From contig CAYTWF010000018.1 of assembly GCA_964441705.1 (NCBI GenBank), positions 1 to 43,772 of the forward strand: DNA of 43,772 bases. The letters run 5' to 3'. Of the stretch, positions 1-8,616 are shown in pieces. Origin of the DNA: Eshraghiella sp964441705. Lineage in GTDB: Bacteria; Bacillota; Clostridia; Lachnospirales; Lachnospiraceae. Every line of letters begins with the position of its first letter. Position 1 is the stretch's first letter. The notes below the pieces were generated by a model. It had not been told where the DNA came from. It saw only the letters and a list, made by a program, of their open reading frames with translations, and did not search any database. The position numbers and the translations under genes were made by a program.

Positions 1-323
1 CTAAGGCTTATCTTGTTAATACAGGATGGAATGGCACTGGCAAGCGTATCTCTATTAAGGATACTCGTGGAATCATTGATGCAATCCTTAATGGTTCAAT
101 CACAAGTGTACCAACTAAGAAGATTCCATTCTTCGATTTTGAGGTTCCAACAGAGCTTCCTGGAGTTGATACTAATATCCTTGACCCACGTGATACTTAT
201 GCAGATGCTTCTGAGTGGGATGTTAAGGCCAAAGACCTTGCAGGACGTTTCATTAAGAATTTTGCCAAGTATGAAGGCAATGAAGCAGGTAAGGCTTTAG
301 TTGAGGCAGGACCACAGCTTTAA
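1..323 (+). CDS. pckA: Phosphoenolpyruvate carboxykinase (ATP), C-terminal part
   Basis: The window opens inside this gene. The frame starting at base 3 gives about 106 C-terminal residues and stops at TAA 321-323. The translation contains NTGWNGTGKRISIKDTRG and later ELPGVDTNILDPRDTY, which match the C-terminal portion of ATP-dependent PEP carboxykinases, including the segment that closes over the nucleotide. The enzyme interconverts oxaloacetate plus ATP with PEP, CO2 and ADP in the cytosol. In anaerobic Clostridia it often runs in the carboxylating direction; that is general knowledge and cannot be read here. The N-terminal part, P-loop and metal ligands lie outside the window. A strong terminator follows directly, so this is the last gene of its transcript. 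Confidence 0.93.
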   Translation, partial: KAYLVNTGWNGTGKRISIKDTRGIIDAILNGSITSVPTKKIPFFDFEVPTELPGVDTNILDPRDTYADASEWDVKAKDLAGRFIKNFAKYEGNEAGKALVEAGPQL

Positions 324-351
324 TTCACAACAGTTTATTATATGATATCAT

Positions 352-393
352 ATATGGCACACAGCATTTATATGCTGTGTGCCATATTTTTCT
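352..393 (+). terminator. Rho-independent terminator after pckA
   Basis: A perfect 16-bp inverted repeat (arms 352-367 and 372-387, loop TTAT) is followed by a T run at 387-391 and then CTT. It lies 28 bp after the pckA stop, which fits transcription termination of pckA and isolates the 6S RNA promoter that follows. Confidence 0.93.
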
Positions 394-415
394 TGTATTT
401 ATCGTGCATTTATTC

Positions 416-444
416 TTGAAATTTCACATACAATAGACTATACT
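416..444 (+). promoter_or_regulatory. Sigma-A-type promoter of the 6S RNA gene
   Basis: TTGAAA at 416-421 and TATACT at 439-444 are separated by 17 bp, close to the sigma-70/sigma-A consensus. The predicted start is about 451, just before the paired 5' arm of the 6S RNA. Confidence 0.75.
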
Positions 445-450
445 AAGTTC

Positions 451-678
451 ATAAGAAAAGCTTAGTTATGTTTCCTGGAATGTGCGATAATTCCTATGAT
501 TTTGATCCTACATTTGACCAACGGGACTCCTATATCTTTAAGTGGATGTCAGGCCTCCTAAGAGTGGAAGGCAGAAGCTTATTTGCGGTAACCCACCTAG
601 CATTAGCTAGGCGTCAGAATAATAGGAACCGGCATTTTGGGTAACATTAAAAATAGACCTGGAAACAGGTCTATTTTT
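451..678 (+). ncRNA. ssrS: 6S RNA
   Basis: No ORF fits this stretch, and it folds as 6S RNA does. The 5' arm around 469-490 (starting ATGTTTCCTGGAATGTGCG) pairs with the 3' arm around 630-647 (CGGCATTTTGGGTAACAT). Just inside it, ATTCCTAT (about 490-498) pairs with ATAGGAA (622-628). Between these arms lies a large, less paired region, the expected central bubble that mimics an open promoter and binds the housekeeping RNA polymerase holoenzyme. It has its own promoter and an intrinsic terminator. A length of about 225 nt is slightly above the usual 180-200 nt. The 5' end is inferred from the promoter. The identification rests on secondary structure and context, not a covariance-model score. 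Confidence 0.75.
649..678 (+). terminator. Terminator of 6S RNA
   Basis: A perfect 13-bp stem (649-661 with 666-678) has a GAAA tetraloop, and the 3' arm ends in five T residues. It forms the 3' end of the 6S transcript. The A-rich 5' arm means it could also work in the reverse direction. Confidence 0.9.
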
Positions 679-743
679 ATGCCTGTATTAATAGAATGAA
701 ATAGTCAGATGTGGACGACTTATTAATTGCGTGGAGAGAGAAT

Positions 744-3083
744 ATGGGGAAAAAAAAGAAACTTATTATTATCATCGGAAGTGTGGCGGCAATGGCTGCC
801 TTTATTATAGCTATGGTTATTCTTGGAATTACTGCCAGAAAGAATTACATTACTAATGCAGGTGCTGCCAAGCAGCTTGTTCTATTAGAGTCAGATAAGG
901 ATGGTGCAGCAGGCTGCAGGAATTATTATGACAGTGATAATCAGTGGTATGAAAAATATATGAACTATATGTACGAGCATGAATATCTGGATGTGGATAA
1001 GCTTGAGGCAACGGATAAAAATGCTAATAAGGCGTATACCTATGGCAGTCTTAAAAGATATCTTACTAAGCGGGAGATTTCCTACAGCTCTATATATGAT
1101 GTAACTGGAATTAATGTAGGAAGCAAGGGCAACAGTAAGAAAATCACAAGAAAGGATATGAATGAGATATATTCATATCTTGTTACAGCATATGGCAGCC
1201 AGGATGGTGTTCATTCAGAGGAGCTTGTAATAGCAGGCACACCATCCAATATTGAGGATGCCGGAAGGTGGCAGGCATATACCCAGGAGGGAAGCTTTGG
1301 CTTTGAGGGACTTGCGCTGGATGGATATATTGATACGAAAATAATGGCGTATGTAAGAGACAGGGAGATTATAAGCGTTGTTGCACAGCTGTCTGATAAG
1401 GTTACATACAATAACATATGGCTTGAAAAGGGAGCGGATACATCTGTAACAGCTTATATAGGGGGTGTAAAACGTCAGTTTAATACAGGCAGGCTTACCA
1501 AAGAATTTACCGGAAGCGTGGGCGATATTAGTGTTGAGAAGGGAAAAGTTACTTTAGTCAGTCTCAAGCAGGACCTTATTAATGGCAAGGTTCTTATGAT
1601 TGATGAGAATAAGGTGGAGATAGAGGGCTATGGACAGCTGGAGCTGGATGATAATTTCCATGCCTATAAGACCTACGGAGTAGTGCAGCAGATTGACAGC
1701 TCACAGATAATGGTTGGCTATTCAATAACGGATTTTGTTGTAGCAGGCAGTAAGGTGTGTGCTGCAGTTGTATCAGAGGCACTTTCTGCTGACAATATAA
1801 GAGTTATCATTATGACCAGTAATTACACCTCTCTTTTTCATGAAAGAGTATCTGTTACAGGAACAGGTTCTTTTACCGTACATTATGGAGATATCTCAGA
1901 GGAGCATCAGGCAGGTGAGATAGTAGATATATATAAGGATTCCTCATATCTGGATGTGGGAAGAGTAAGCATAAGCTCAGATGACTCTGCCGGAAGACTT
2001 ACGGTGCTTAATGTGGAAAGAGCCTATGGCAATCCGTCCTACAGGGGAATTATAGAGGTTGCAGCCTATGACGAAGGACTGGCTATTGTGAATGATGTAC
2101 CTATTGAAGAATATTTATATGCAGTTGTTCCAAGCGAGATGCCTAATCGATTTGGTGTAGAGGCGTTGAAGGTGCAGGCAGTGTGCGCAAGGAGCTATGC
2201 ATACAGGCATTTGCTTAACAACTCCTACAGCAGATATGGTGCACATGTTGACGACAGTGTGAATTTTCAGGTATATAACAATGTTAATGAACAGGAGGAT
2301 TCAACACAGGCAGTAAGAGAAACCTATGGACAGGTGGCTGCCTACAATGGAGAGCCTATAACAACCTATTATTATTCTACCTCCTGTGGTCATACAACAG
2401 ATGTATCAGTGTGGGGCGGTAATCCTGCAGGAACACCTTATCTTACAGCAAAGGAGGTTAATCCATCAGGAGCAGCAAGTGATTTGTCAAGTGAGGAGGC
2501 CTTTGACAGCTTTATATCTGACACAGACCCTGCCTGTTTTGACAATGGCTTTGGCTATTACAGATGGAATGTTACAATGCCGTTATCAGAGCTTACGGAA
2601 AGTGTTAATGAATATATATTTGGAAGATACTGCGCAGACCCATCCCGCGTTAAGACCTATGTGGATGGCAGCTGGATATCACAGGAGGTACACAGTGTAG
2701 GGGCGGTTACGCAGATTAAGGTTAATGGCAGGAGCAGTGGAGGCTGCCTTACATCTATAATTATCTATGGAACAGAGCGGACAGTTCTTATTGAAAATGA
2801 ATTGAATATCAGATATGTGCTGTGCCCAAGAAATAACCCAATTACACTGCTTAAAGGGGATACAACTACCTTTTATATTCTTCCCAGTGCCTATTGCAGG
2901 TTTCAGGAAAATTATGAAGGAGATGTGCTTACGGGCTATACAATATATGGTGGTGGCTATGGGCATGGAATTGGTATGAGTCAGAATGGCGTGTCCAATA
3001 TGGTTAAGGCAGGAATGACCTATGATGAGATACTTAAGTTCTTTTATGAAGGAACCCAGCTTATGGACGTTTATGGTGAGTAA
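744..3083 (+). CDS. SpoIID/LytB-domain protein with N-terminal membrane anchor
   Basis: The product has about 779 residues. The start chosen is ATG 744, preceded by GGAGAG at 733-738; an in-frame GTG at 711 has no comparable site. Residues near 2-35 form a lysine-rich tip followed by a single membrane helix, so the bulk is extracytoplasmic. The SpoIID/LytB domain fills the C-terminal 330 residues: EEYLYAVVPSEMP (the Glu at about 465 matches the catalytic Glu of SpoIID lytic transglycosylase), then ALKVQAVCARSYA, a TSCGHTTDVSVWGG segment, and a final GYGHGIGMSQNG motif. In spore formers SpoIID cleaves denuded glycan strands during engulfment; related LytB proteins enhance amidases. This protein is more than twice the length of B. 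subtilis SpoIID, and I recognise nothing in its 430-residue N-terminal ectodomain. It may therefore serve general wall remodelling rather than engulfment. Confidence 0.85.
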   Translation: MGKKKKLIIIIGSVAAMAAFIIAMVILGITARKNYITNAGAAKQLVLLESDKDGAAGCRNYYDSDNQWYEKYMNYMYEHEYLDVDKLEATDKNANKAYTYGSLKRYLTKREISYSSIYDVTGINVGSKGNSKKITRKDMNEIYSYLVTAYGSQDGVHSEELVIAGTPSNIEDAGRWQAYTQEGSFGFEGLALDGYIDTKIMAYVRDREIISVVAQLSDKVTYNNIWLEKGADTSVTAYIGGVKRQFNTGRLTKEFTGSVGDISVEKGKVTLVSLKQDLINGKVLMIDENKVEIEGYGQLELDDNFHAYKTYGVVQQIDSSQIMVGYSITDFVVAGSKVCAAVVSEALSADNIRVIIMTSNYTSLFHERVSVTGTGSFTVHYGDISEEHQAGEIVDIYKDSSYLDVGRVSISSDDSAGRLTVLNVERAYGNPSYRGIIEVAAYDEGLAIVNDVPIEEYLYAVVPSEMPNRFGVEALKVQAVCARSYAYRHLLNNSYSRYGAHVDDSVNFQVYNNVNEQEDSTQAVRETYGQVAAYNGEPITTYYYSTSCGHTTDVSVWGGNPAGTPYLTAKEVNPSGAASDLSSEEAFDSFISDTDPACFDNGFGYYRWNVTMPLSELTESVNEYIFGRYCADPSRVKTYVDGSWISQEVHSVGAVTQIKVNGRSSGGCLTSIIIYGTERTVLIENELNIRYVLCPRNNPITLLKGDTTTFYILPSAYCRFQENYEGDVLTGYTIYGGGYGHGIGMSQNGVSNMVKAGMTYDEILKFFYEGTQLMDVYGE

Positions 3084-3921
3084 TATCAGTTGCCTGCTCT
3101 ACGGCACTTCCAGAGGTCCATTGTTCAAAATACAGATTAATCTCTGCACCAATAAGAAAAATATACATGCATACATACAGCCAGAGCATGGCGCATACGA
3201 TGGTAGCAAGTGAACCATACATCATGGACAAATTCTTGGAGTAATTAACATACAGCGAGAAAAAGAAGGAGAAGCCAGCCCAGCCTATTGATGAGAAAAG
3301 TGCACCGGGAAGCTGCCTTTTAATCCTGGTATGTCTGTTGGGAATTGCAACATACAGAAAGGTGAAAAATATTGTAAACATCACAATAGTAATTACCCAT
3401 CTGAAGTTAATTAGAACGTTGAAAACATTGGCAGCAGCAGGAAAGCGGCTGGTAATAAGCCCGGATATCTGATTGCCAAGGATGTATATGGTAAGACATA
3501 TGGCAATAATTACAATAAATACTATTGTGTAAAGAATAGAATACAATCTTAGTACAATCCAGTTGCGGTGTTCTTTTATATTAAATACTGCATTAAGTCC
3601 GTCAATCAGCGATACAAAGCCCTTGCCTGCAGCCCACAGGATAGACACAATGGTCACAGCAATCAGTGCGCCGCTTACATTGGAGTACATCTCATTAATA
3701 ATAGAAGTAAGTCCGCTGACAAACGCAGCCGGAGCAAATTCTCTGATAAAATTAATAAGGGCCGTTTCGGTGAGCGGTGTGTATTTTATCAGAGTCATTA
3801 GCAGCAGTATGATTGGAACAATACTCATAATTATGAAAAGTGATGCCTCTGCAGCAAAAGCACTTACCTTATCGTCCTTGACCTTGTTGCCTATAACGGC
3901 AATTGATGCAAATAATTTCAT
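3061..3921 (-). CDS. YihY/BrkB-family inner membrane protein
   Basis: This is a minus-strand gene of about 286 residues. The start chosen is the ATG whose complement is 3919-3921, because an AAAGGA site lies 7 nt upstream; the longer open frame to 4089 has no such site and would run into the neighbouring gene's leader. The N-terminus MKLFASIAVIGNKVKDDKVS leads into several hydrophobic helices, such as LFIIMSIVPIILLLMTLI. Near the C-terminus comes a segment with PGALFSSIGWAGFSFFFSLY, typical of the YihY/virulence factor BrkB (formerly RNase BN) family. These are polytopic membrane proteins of uncertain function; the RNase BN label is historical and wrong for the family. The 3' end overlaps the convergent SpoIID-like gene by 23 bp. 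Confidence 0.88.
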   Translation of the reverse strand: MKLFASIAVIGNKVKDDKVSAFAAEASLFIIMSIVPIILLLMTLIKYTPLTETALINFIREFAPAAFVSGLTSIINEMYSNVSGALIAVTIVSILWAAGKGFVSLIDGLNAVFNIKEHRNWIVLRLYSILYTIVFIVIIAICLTIYILGNQISGLITSRFPAAANVFNVLINFRWVITIVMFTIFFTFLYVAIPNRHTRIKRQLPGALFSSIGWAGFSFFFSLYVNYSKNLSMMYGSLATIVCAMLWLYVCMYIFLIGAEINLYFEQWTSGSAVEQATDITHHKRP

Positions 3922-3994
3922 GGGATAATCCTTTCTATGAAAACAGCTGTTACAAGTATATGCAGACAGCTTCAATATCTTACAAAAAAAGCAA

Positions 3995-4023
3995 TGGAAA
4001 AACAATACCATATCTGTTACAAT
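3995..4023 (+). promoter_or_regulatory. Possible promoter for the metallophosphoesterase
   Basis: TGGAAA (3995-4000) and TACAAT (4018-4023) are 17 bp apart in the 137-bp divergent spacer between the YihY-like gene and the phosphoesterase. The -35 is only a partial match, so this is moderate evidence. Confidence 0.4.
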
Positions 4024-4058
4024 CACATGAAGAAGCAGATATGCCATAGGAGGCACAC

Positions 4059-4862
4059 ATGAAAAAAATAGATGTAACGGAATATACAATTACAACTGAT
4101 AAATTTCCGAAGAGCTTTACAGGATATAAATTCATTGTATTAAGTGACCTGCACTCTAATGATTATAGAATAAATCTACACAAAGTCAATGATATTATTA
4201 AGGACGAGAAGCCTGATGCAGTGCTGATTGCAGGAGATATGATTAATGGCAAGGCTAAAGAGGATATATCGGATACGGCTAACTATCTGATTGCGCTGGC
4301 TAAGAATTTCCCGGTATTTTATGCAAATGGCAATCACGAATACAGGCTTAAGCTACATGCTGATGTATATGGAGAAAAATATTATGAATACCGGGACTTC
4401 CTCACTGAGGCGGGCGTGGTATTTCTTGAGGATGAGACCGTATTCCTTGAAAAGGATGATACAAGGCTTGCGCTGTCGGGACTTGAAATTGATTCAGTAT
4501 TCTATGGTAAGTTTCCGCCTGTAATGGGGGACGGACTAATATATAAGCATCTTGGTGACCCGGCAGAGAGCAGCTTTAATCTGCTCATTGCCCATAATCC
4601 TGATTATTTCATGAATTATGCCAAATGGGGAGCTGACCTTATTGTTGCAGGACATGTTCACGGTGGAATAATAAGACTTCCAAAGCTTGGTGGAGTGATT
4701 GCAACTAACTCCCTGAAGCCATTTCCGTATTTTGATGGCGGACTTTATGAGTATGAGAACAGCAGTATGGTAGTAGGCAGAGGAATAGGAACACATACGA
4801 TTAATATAAGAATTAATAATCATCCTGAGGTAGTAGTACTTAAAATCCTTGCAAAGAATTAG
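4059..4862 (+). CDS. Calcineurin-like metallophosphoesterase (YkuE type)
   Basis: The product has 267 residues, starting at ATG 4059 after AGGAGG. All metal-binding blocks of the calcineurin-like phosphoesterase fold are present in order: LSDLH (about 30-34), IAGDM (58-62), NGNHEY (91-96), AHNPDY (about 174-179) and AGHVHGG (about 194-200). The order and spacing resemble the YkuE/YaeI-type subgroup, some of which act on UDP-diacylglucosamine or phospholipids, but the substrate cannot be read from sequence. No clear signal peptide is visible, unlike many YkuE proteins, so it is probably cytosolic or peripheral. It is followed 56 bp later by scpA, with no terminator between them. Confidence 0.9.
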   Translation: MKKIDVTEYTITTDKFPKSFTGYKFIVLSDLHSNDYRINLHKVNDIIKDEKPDAVLIAGDMINGKAKEDISDTANYLIALAKNFPVFYANGNHEYRLKLHADVYGEKYYEYRDFLTEAGVVFLEDETVFLEKDDTRLALSGLEIDSVFYGKFPPVMGDGLIYKHLGDPAESSFNLLIAHNPDYFMNYAKWGADLIVAGHVHGGIIRLPKLGGVIATNSLKPFPYFDGGLYEYENSSMVVGRGIGTHTINIRINNHPEVVVLKILAKN

Positions 4863-4918
4863 ATATAAGGTTATTATAAAGGATGTGCCTGATGTCAGGC
4901 TGGTTAGGAGAACGTTAT

Positions 4919-5671
4919 ATGCCACTTGAGGTTAAACTTGAAGTCTTTGAGGGACCACTTGACCTTTTGCTCCATCTCATAGACAAAAATAAAGTAAATA
5001 TATATGATATACCAATTACACTGATAACAGACCAGTATCTCGATTACGTCTCCAAGATGGAAAAAGAGGACTTAAATCTTGTCAGTGAATTTCTTGTAAT
5101 GGCAGCAATGCTTCTAGATATTAAGTCAAGAATGCTGCTTCCAAAGGACCCGGAGGTTGAAGAGGAGGGCAGCGAAGACCCTCGTGCCGAGCTGGTTGAG
5201 AAGCTGCTGGAATATAAAATGTACAAATACATGTCCTATGAGCTTAAGGACAGGCAGCTGGATGCAGATATGTCCATGTATAAGGAACCTACAATTCCGG
5301 ATGAGGTAGCTGCATATGAAGAACCGGTGGATATAGACAAACTCATGGAAAATGTAACACTTCAGAGACTTCGTGAGATTTTTAACGATGTAATGAAGAG
5401 ATGTGAATACAAGGTTGACCCTGTTAGAAGTAAATTTGGCAGGATTGAGAGAGAAGATGTTAATCTTGAGGAAAAACAGGCCTATGTTGCCGATTATATA
5501 CATACACACCGTCAGTTCTCATTTCGCGCACTTCTTAATGAAAGCCACAGCAAGATGGAGGTTATAGTTACCTTTCTTGTTGTACTTGAGCTGATTAAGG
5601 GCGGCAAAATATCTGTGGTTCAGGAGAACCGTGAAGACGATATTCTTATTAATTCGCTGGAGGAAACATAA
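4919..5671 (+). CDS. scpA: Segregation and condensation protein A
   Basis: This is the kleisin subunit of the SMC-ScpAB condensin complex, which bridges the SMC heads and helps segregate chromosomes. The product has 250 residues. The start is ATG 4919 with TAGGAG 8 nt upstream; an in-frame ATG at 4892 is less likely, since the family normally begins with a sequence like this one's MPLEVKLEVFEGPLDLLLHL. That motif and the downstream IYDIPITLITDQYL and LVMAAMLLDIKSRMLLP stretches are diagnostic. The C-terminal winged-helix part (FRALL, VIVTFLVVLELIKGG) is intact. It is coupled to scpB with 1 bp between the genes. Confidence 0.96.
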   Translation: MPLEVKLEVFEGPLDLLLHLIDKNKVNIYDIPITLITDQYLDYVSKMEKEDLNLVSEFLVMAAMLLDIKSRMLLPKDPEVEEEGSEDPRAELVEKLLEYKMYKYMSYELKDRQLDADMSMYKEPTIPDEVAAYEEPVDIDKLMENVTLQRLREIFNDVMKRCEYKVDPVRSKFGRIEREDVNLEEKQAYVADYIHTHRQFSFRALLNESHSKMEVIVTFLVVLELIKGGKISVVQENREDDILINSLEET

Positions 5672-5672
5672 G

Positions 5673-6254
5673 TTGGAAATGTCATTAGGCCGTATGGAGG
5701 CCGTTATTGAAGCCGTATTATTTACAATGGGCGAGTCAGTTGAGACAGCCAAGCTTGCTCTTGCAATTGAGCAGGATACAGCTACTACCCGTAAGCTGAT
5801 TCGTAATATGATGGACAAGTATAATGCAGAGGACAGGGGAATTAAGATTATAGAGCTGGAGGATTCTTTTCAGCTGTGTACCAAGTCAGACTGCTATGAG
5901 AATATAATTAAGGTTGCAAGCCAGCCCAAGAGACATGTTCTCACAGATGTAGTACTTGAGACATTGTCGATTATTGCATACAAGCAGCCGGTGACCAAGC
6001 TGCAGATAGAACAGATTCGTGGTGTTAAGTGCGACCATGCTGTTAATAAGCTGGTTGAATATGACCTTGTAACAGAGCTGGGAAGACTGGATGCACCTGG
6101 AAGACCACTTTTATTTGGAACAACAGAAGAGTTTTTGCGAACCTTCGGACTCAAATCAGTAGAGGACCTTCCAACAATAAGCCCTGACAAGCTTGAGGAT
6201 TTTAAGCTAGAGGCAGAGGAAGAATCAGAAACACAATTAAAGCTTGATATATAG
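5673..6254 (+). CDS. scpB: Segregation and condensation protein B
   Basis: This is the winged-helix dimer partner that binds ScpA in the condensin complex. The start is probably TTG 5673, 8 nt after GGAGGA (5659-5664) inside the end of scpA; the in-frame ATG at 5679 is 14 nt away and is the alternative. The product has about 193 residues. The family signatures are visible: MEAVIEAVLFTMGE near the N-terminus, then VLETLSIIAYKQPVTKLQIE and GRLDAPGRPLLFGTT. The acidic C-terminal tail is usual for the family. Almost zero spacing to scpA implies coupled translation and matched stoichiometry. Confidence 0.96.
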   Translation: MEMSLGRMEAVIEAVLFTMGESVETAKLALAIEQDTATTRKLIRNMMDKYNAEDRGIKIIELEDSFQLCTKSDCYENIIKVASQPKRHVLTDVVLETLSIIAYKQPVTKLQIEQIRGVKCDHAVNKLVEYDLVTELGRLDAPGRPLLFGTTEEFLRTFGLKSVEDLPTISPDKLEDFKLEAEEESETQLKLDI

Positions 6255-6275
6255 AATAACAGGAGGATGAATAAT

Positions 6276-7601
6276 ATGGAAAGAACTAATGCGTGGACTA
6301 AATGTGACAAGAAAACAATTAAGACAGTTATGGAATTTGCAGATGAATATAAGGCTTTTATATCACAGTGCAAAACCGAGAGAGAATGCGCAGCAAGAAG
6401 TATTGAACTTGCAAAAGAAAGAGGCTATGAGGATATTAATGATGTAATTAAGAGTGGAAAAACTCTTAAGGCAGGAGATAAGGTATATGCCTCCAATATG
6501 GGTAAGGCAGTTGTACTTTTCAATATAGGAACAGACCCGATTNNNNNNNNNNGTGCTCCTTGATACTCACTATTATGGTGGAATCAAGAAATATCAGTGG
6601 ACAACAATTCCTCTTGCACTCCATGGTGTTGTGGCACTTACTAACGGCAAGAGAATTGAGGTTGTTATCGGTGAGGATATGAATGACCCTGTAGTATGTG
6701 TATCCGACCTGTTAATTCATCTGGCTGGTGAGCAGATGGAGAAGAAAGCAGCCAAGGTTGTTGAAGGCGAGGCTCTTGATATTCTGGTGGGAAGCATGCC
6801 TATGGGCTCTGGTAAGAAGGATGAGGATGATAAGAAGAGCGAAAAAGACCTTGCGAAAGCATATATTCTTAAGCTCCTTCAGAAAAAATACAAATTTGCA
6901 GAAGAGGACTTCATGTCTGCAGAGCTTGAGGCTGTACCTGCAGGTCCTGCAAGAGATATATGGGCCTTGACAGCAGCATGATTCTTGGCTATGGACAGGA
7001 CGACAGGGTATGTGCATATACATCACTTGTTGCCATGTTAGATACACAGAATCCTAAGACAACAACAGTATGTCTTCTCGTAGATAAGGAGGAGATAGGC
7101 AGTGTTGGCGCAACCGGAATGCAGTCAAGATTTTTTGAGAATATGGTTGCAGAGCTTATGGACAGAATGGGCTGCTATTCAGAGCTTTCACTTCGCCGTG
7201 CTCTTTCTGCATCACAGATGCTTTCATCTGATGTTAATGCAGGCTATGACCCTAATTATCCATCAGTATTTGAGAAAAAGAACACATCCTTCCTTGGAAA
7301 GGGTGTTGTATTTAATAAATTTACAGGTTCAAGAGGTAAATATGACAGTAATGATGCCAATGCAGAATATGTAGCTAAGGTGAGGGCAGCAATGGAAAGA
7401 GATAATGTTGCCTATCAGATGGCAGAGCTTGGCAAGGTAGATATTGGTGGAGGCGGAACAATTGCTTACATTCTTGCCGGCTATGATATGGAGGTTATTG
7501 ATTGCGGCGTTGCAGTGCTTTCTATGCATGCACCATATGAGATAACGAGCAAAATCGATATATACGAGACAATGCGTGCTTACCTTGCATTCTTAAAATA
7601 G
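6276..7601 (+). CDS. M18-family aminopeptidase, broken by an assembly gap and a frameshift
   Basis: This is a zinc aminopeptidase of the M18 (aspartyl aminopeptidase/ApeA-like) family, acting on peptides in the cytosol. The start is ATG 6276, 9 nt after AGGAGG; the earlier ATG at 6267 abuts that site. The reading frame is split in three. Residues up to NIGTDPI (6542) precede ten N. The frame then resumes at 6553 with VLLDTHYYGGIKKYQW and runs to about 6957. A 2-base insertion in ATATAT then shifts the frame, and it continues as GLDSSMILGYGQDDRVCAYT to TAG 7599-7601. The expected stretch of about 30 residues carrying the first His/Asp metal motif is missing at the gap. Later ligand regions are present: VDKEEIGSVGATGM and the C-terminal HAPYEITSKIDIYE. 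Both defects look like assembly artefacts, and the gene is probably intact in the organism. Confidence 0.85.
6543..6552. other. Assembly gap of unknown real length
   Basis: Ten N residues. The flanking reading frames do not agree modulo 3, and about 30 conserved residues of the peptidase are missing, so the real gap is probably 80-100 bases rather than 10. Confidence 0.97.
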
Positions 7602-7614
7602 GAGGAATGATACC

Positions 7615-8604
7615 GTGAAGTGGAAAAGATATACTGTTACAACAACTACCCAGGCAGAAGACCTTGTAAGTGAAATGCTTGTAGAGCTTGGCATGGAGGG
7701 TGTTGAAATTCAGGATAACATACAGCTGTCTGATTCGGATACCAAGGCAATGTTTGTTGATATTCTTCCTGAGCTTCCACCTGATGAGGGTGTGGGAAAG
7801 GTGTCCTTTTACCTTGAGGAGGATGAACATGGAGTTCATTACCCAGAGGGTATTGCAGATGAAGAGGATATGAAGCAGCAGATTACCAATGGTCTTGCTG
7901 AGCTTAGTATTTTTACAGATACGGGAGCAGGAACCATTTCCTCAGATGAGACAGAGGACAAGGACTGGATTAACAACTGGAAGCAGTATTTTAAGCCATT
8001 CATGGTTAATGATATTGTAATTAAGCCTACCTGGGAGCCTGTGCCTGAAAGTATGAAGGGCAGGATGGTGGTGGATATTGACCCGGGAACTGCATTTGGA
8101 ACCGGTTCACATGAGACAACACAGCTGGTTATCAAACAGATGGAAAAACATATCAATAACGATACACTACTTCTTGACGTTGGAACAGGAAGCGGTATCC
8201 TCTCAGTTATAGGTCTTAAACTTGGCGCAGTCCATGTAATTGGTACTGACCTGGATGAGAATGCGATTATTGCTACCAGAGAGAACATGGAGGCTAATAA
8301 TATTGGTCCTGATATGTATGAGGTTATTGAAGGCAATATTATTGATGATAAAAAGATACAGGACTATGTCGGCTATGAGAAATATGATGTTGTAACGGCC
8401 AATATACTTGCAGATATTATTATTCCACTTCTTGGAGAGATTGCAGTTCATATGAAAAAGAATGCTGTAATTATCACCTCGGGAATAATCGATATGAAGG
8501 AACAGGCGGTCATGGATGCATTTGCCGCTAATGAAAGCTTTGAGGTAATTGAGACAACACATCAGGGCGAGTGGGTATCCATAACAGCCAGAAAAGTCAG
8601 ATAA
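7615..8604 (+). CDS. prmA: Ribosomal protein L11 methyltransferase
   Basis: This SAM-dependent enzyme trimethylates lysines and the N-terminus of ribosomal protein L11. The product has 329 residues, starting at GTG 7615, 8 nt after GGAGGA; no ATG in frame fits. The N-terminal substrate-binding domain (KWKRYTVTTTTQAEDLVSEM) is followed by the PrmA hallmark DPGTAFGTGSHETTQL, the SAM motif LLDVGTGSGILS, and ANILADIIIPLL, which corresponds to the N-x-L catalytic loop. It sits 13 bp after the aminopeptidase stop and 12 bp before rsmE. The prmA-rsmE pair is a common arrangement in Bacillota. Confidence 0.95.
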   Translation: MKWKRYTVTTTTQAEDLVSEMLVELGMEGVEIQDNIQLSDSDTKAMFVDILPELPPDEGVGKVSFYLEEDEHGVHYPEGIADEEDMKQQITNGLAELSIFTDTGAGTISSDETEDKDWINNWKQYFKPFMVNDIVIKPTWEPVPESMKGRMVVDIDPGTAFGTGSHETTQLVIKQMEKHINNDTLLLDVGTGSGILSVIGLKLGAVHVIGTDLDENAIIATRENMEANNIGPDMYEVIEGNIIDDKKIQDYVGYEKYDVVTANILADIIIPLLGEIAVHMKKNAVIITSGIIDMKEQAVMDAFAANESFEVIETTHQGEWVSITARKVR

Positions 8605-8616
8605 CAGGAGCGTAAT

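Noticed and set aside
13..300. Open frame of 95 codons at the start of the window
   Set aside because: It is an out-of-frame shadow of pckA, whose conserved C-terminus is read in the neighbouring frame.
3922..4089. Longer start for the YihY-like protein up to 4089 on the minus strand
   Set aside because: No ribosome binding site there, the family start fits 3921, and the extension would run into the leader and start of the phosphoesterase.
6955..6965. Programmed ribosomal frameshift in the M18 gene
   Set aside because: No slippery heptamer or stimulatory hairpin is visible, and the AT duplication beside an assembly gap is a simpler explanation.
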